Positions 61,531 to 64,000 of a stretch of DNA of 64,000 nucleotides are shown piece by piece (the first letter of the stretch is position 1; every line of letters starts with the position of its first letter). The translations under genes and the position numbers were made by a program. The notes under the pieces are model-generated. The model was given only the letters and a program-made list of their open reading frames with translations. It was not told the DNA's origin and made no database searches. This DNA is from Lactifluus volemus (taxonomy: Eukaryota > Basidiomycota > Agaricomycetes > Russulales > Russulaceae). The stretch lies in NCBI GenBank assembly GCA_022376515.1, contig WTXI01000114.1, positions 1-64,000 on the forward strand, read 5' to 3'.

Positions 61531-64000
61531 GCACACTCCATTGCCTGCCCACACGCCTCCTCCGGTCGGCTTAACTCTCCACCAGTTTTGTCATCACCGT
61601 CCCTTACACCGTTACTGAGGAGTTGAATAATTTTCAAAGGTCCGTTTTCCGGGGCCAGGTCCAACGGTGTCTTGTCGTCTTTGTCACGGGCTTTAGCGTC
61701 TGCGCCACGGTCCAGAAGAAGCTGAACAGTTTGCATACGACCGCTTTTTGAAGCCAGATGCAAAGGGGTTATGTCATCTTTATCTTGAGCGTTCGCATCT
61801 GCACCATAGTCGAGGAGGAGCCGAACGGCCTTCAGGTATCCATGTGCTGATGACAAGTGCAATGGTGTCTGGTTGTTCTTGTCGCGCGAATTTACCTCTA
61901 CTCCGCAGTTGAGAAGGGCTTCAACAACTTGCATAAGAGACAATGAAAATACAACACTTCTATCCGGTTATTAGCCTGACGTTCTGGGACGTTTAAAAGG
62001 ATGTTGTAACCGTACCGACGTGTATTTCGCAATGCCAGATGTAAAGCAGTCTGCTCATCCTTTTCACGGATATCGGGATCCGCACCGTAACCCAGAAGGA
62101 GCTGAACAATTTTCAGATCTCCGCTTTGAGAAGCCCAATGCAACGAGGTCATGTTGTCTTGGTCTCGGGCATTTGCATCCGCGCCGCGGTCGAGAAGGAG
62201 CTTACAAACTTCCGGATATTCGTGTTTGGATGACTGGTGTAGTGGTGCCTGGCCACTCTTGTCGCTTGCGTTTATATCTGCGCTCCAGCTAAGGGGCTGA
62301 ACAATTTTCGCACATCCATTTTTGGCAGCTAAATGCAATGGGGTCAGATTATATCTGTCCGTGGCTTTTAGATCTGCGCCATGATCCAGTAGAAGCTGAG
62401 CTGCGTTTGAGTATCCTTGTTCTGATACGAGGTGTAATGGCGTCTGGCCATTCTCATCTTGTGCATTCGCATCTGCACCGCGCTTGAAAAGTGCTTCAGC
62501 AATTTTCATAGGTGATAACGAACACATGACACAGCTTGCCCGGCATTAACTTCTATGTGGTCATTAAGGAAGTAAAAAAAACGTACTGGGGTGCGTTTAC
62601 CAAGGCCAGATGTAAAGCGGTTTGGTTTCCCCTTCCACGGATATTGGGATCTACCCCCCAATTGAGAAGCAGCTGAGCACCGTTCAGGTATCCATGTTCT
62701 GATGTCAGGTGCAACAGGGTCTGGCCGTCCTTGTCACGTGCATTTGCATCTGCGCCAAACTCGAGAAGGGCCTCCGCAATGTTCAGGTGTTTTTGTTCCA
62801 ACTTCGAAAAAAATGAAGACATGCCATCGCTTTTTGACTCGGAAGATCTGCCATAGCTTTCCCAGCATTTAATTCTGCATGGACATCAAGAAGGGGGTAA
62901 GGAACATACCGACATGCATTTTTCAATGCCAAGTGTAAAGCAGGCTGGTCGTCCTTGCCACGGGTATCTGGACCTGTACCACAATCCAAAAGAAGCCGAA
63001 CAACTTTGAGATATCCAGTTTGCAAAGCCAGATGTAATGGGGTCATGTTATCTTTGTCCCGGGCCTTTACATCTGCACCGGAATCGAGAAGTAACTGAAC
63101 CCCTTGCAGGTATCCCTGTTCTGATACCAGGTGTAAAGGGGTTCGTCTGTTCTTATCACATGCATTCACATCTGCGCCATCTTTGAGAAGGGCCTTGGCG
63201 ACTTGCAAGTGTTCTTGTGTCAACTCGAAAACGGACAGAAAGACACCATTGCTTTCCCTCAATCAGGTCTTGAGTGGGCATAGAAAACGATTGAAACATA
63301 CCGACGTGGGAACTGAACTGCAAGGTGTAAAGCAGTCTGGTCGTCCTTTCCCCGTATATTGGGTCCAACACCACATTTCAAAAGGAGCCGAACGACTTTG
63401 GGATGTCTGTTTTGCAAAGCCAGATGTAATGGGGTCATATTTTCTTTATCCTGGGCTTTCACGTCCGCACCAGAATCGAGAAGGAACTGAGCCCCATCTA
63501 GATATCCATGTTCTGATACCACGTGCAAAGGGGTTCGGCCGTGTTTATCAGACGCATTTACATCTGCGCCACCTTTGAGAAGGGCCTCGGCAAGCTGCAG
63601 GTATTCTCGTGCTGACTTGAAATTACACAGAAACCTGACACTCCTTTCCCTCAATTAGATCCTGTGTGGACATATACGGGGATGTTAGAAACATACCGAC
63701 GTGGGACTTGAACTGCTAGGTGTAAAGCAGTCTGGTCGTCCTTTCCTCGAATATCGGGATCTACGCCACATTTCATAAGGAGCTGAACAACCTTTAGATG
63801 TCCATTTTTCAGAGCCAGATGCAATGGGGTCATGTTGTCTTTGTCCTGGGCTTTCGCATCTGCACCGGAATCGAGAAGGAACTGAGCTCCATCCAGGTTT
63901 CCTTGTTCTGATACCAGATGCAAAGGGGTTCGGCTGTTCTTGTCACTTGAATTTACATCTGCGCCGTACTTAAGAAGGACCTCGGCAACTTGCAGGTAGC
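61531..64000 (-). CDS. NLR5: ankyrin 3' part of another STAND-type gene, partial
   Basis: Only ankyrin exons are in the window; the gene continues past 64000 on the minus strand. Exons in reading order: 64000(partial)-63697, 63643-63302, 63251-62910, 62856-62587, 62534-62016, 61959-61531. Internal lengths 342, 342, 270 and 519 are all divisible by 3 and share the cassette splice phase seen in NLR1, NLR2 and NLR4. Repeats read like TPLHLALKNGHLKVVQLLMK and DGAQFLLDSGADAKAQDKDN. Assignment to the Goodbye-NACHT family is inferred from cassette architecture and array position, since no NACHT is visible. Copia-2 interrupts the last exon after GQAMEC; the present frame runs on into the LTR for about 47 codons before a stop at 61389. 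The protein would thus keep all repeats but carry a foreign C-terminal tail. Confidence 0.82.

Overview
The window looks like genomic DNA of a filamentous basidiomycete, probably an Agaricomycete. The evidence is short (about 45-60 nt) GT-AG introns in nearly every gene, a eukaryotic 60S protein L12, a Pho80-type cyclin, a Golgi GOT1 protein, a FucP-type MFS transporter, Ty1/copia retrotransposons, and large Goodbye-NACHT-ankyrin STAND proteins. No RNA genes or CRISPR arrays were seen.

Layout. 0.5-5.8 kb is a housekeeping stretch: Pho80-like cyclin (-), RPL12 (+), a dead FucP-type transporter (+) and GOT1 (-). From 6.7 kb to the right edge lies an array of five Goodbye-NACHT-ankyrin genes, all on the minus strand: NLR1 6.7-18.2 kb, NLR2 24.9-31.7 kb, NLR3 36.2-42.4 kb, NLR4 48.1-54.0 kb, and the 3' part of NLR5 61.5-64.0 kb, which continues beyond the window. 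By manual exon chaining the four complete genes stay open over 10-17 exons and would encode about 1,710, 1,957, 1,820 and 1,731 residues. The spacers hold decayed pieces of the same housekeeping block: four damaged GOT1 copies, a dead RPL12, an intact transporter at 45.3-47.4 kb, a transporter 3' fragment at 54.3 kb, and repeated segments I could not identify. The simplest reading is repeated duplication of a block [RPL12+, transporter+, GOT1-, NLR-] followed by piecemeal decay. RPL12 survives only in the left block and the transporter only in a right block.

The most notable signal is the build of the receptor C-termini. In NLR1, NLR2, NLR4 and NLR5 the ankyrin domain is encoded by a tandem series of exon+intron cassettes. 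Each cassette is a frame-neutral exon (length divisible by 3, same splice phase at both ends) that usually carries about three ankyrin repeats. In NLR2 nine such cassettes follow one another, several with an exact 356-bp period and near-identical introns. NLR3 instead encodes its main ankyrin array in one 2.2-kb exon.

Two copia elements with full LTRs are present. Copia-1 (8,217-13,770) has an intact 1,491-residue polyprotein, LTRs identical by eye and a 5-bp target duplication, and sits inside an NLR1 intron. Copia-2 (56,208-61,530) also has LTRs identical by eye, carries one in-frame TAG, and splits the 3' end of NLR5. Both must be young.
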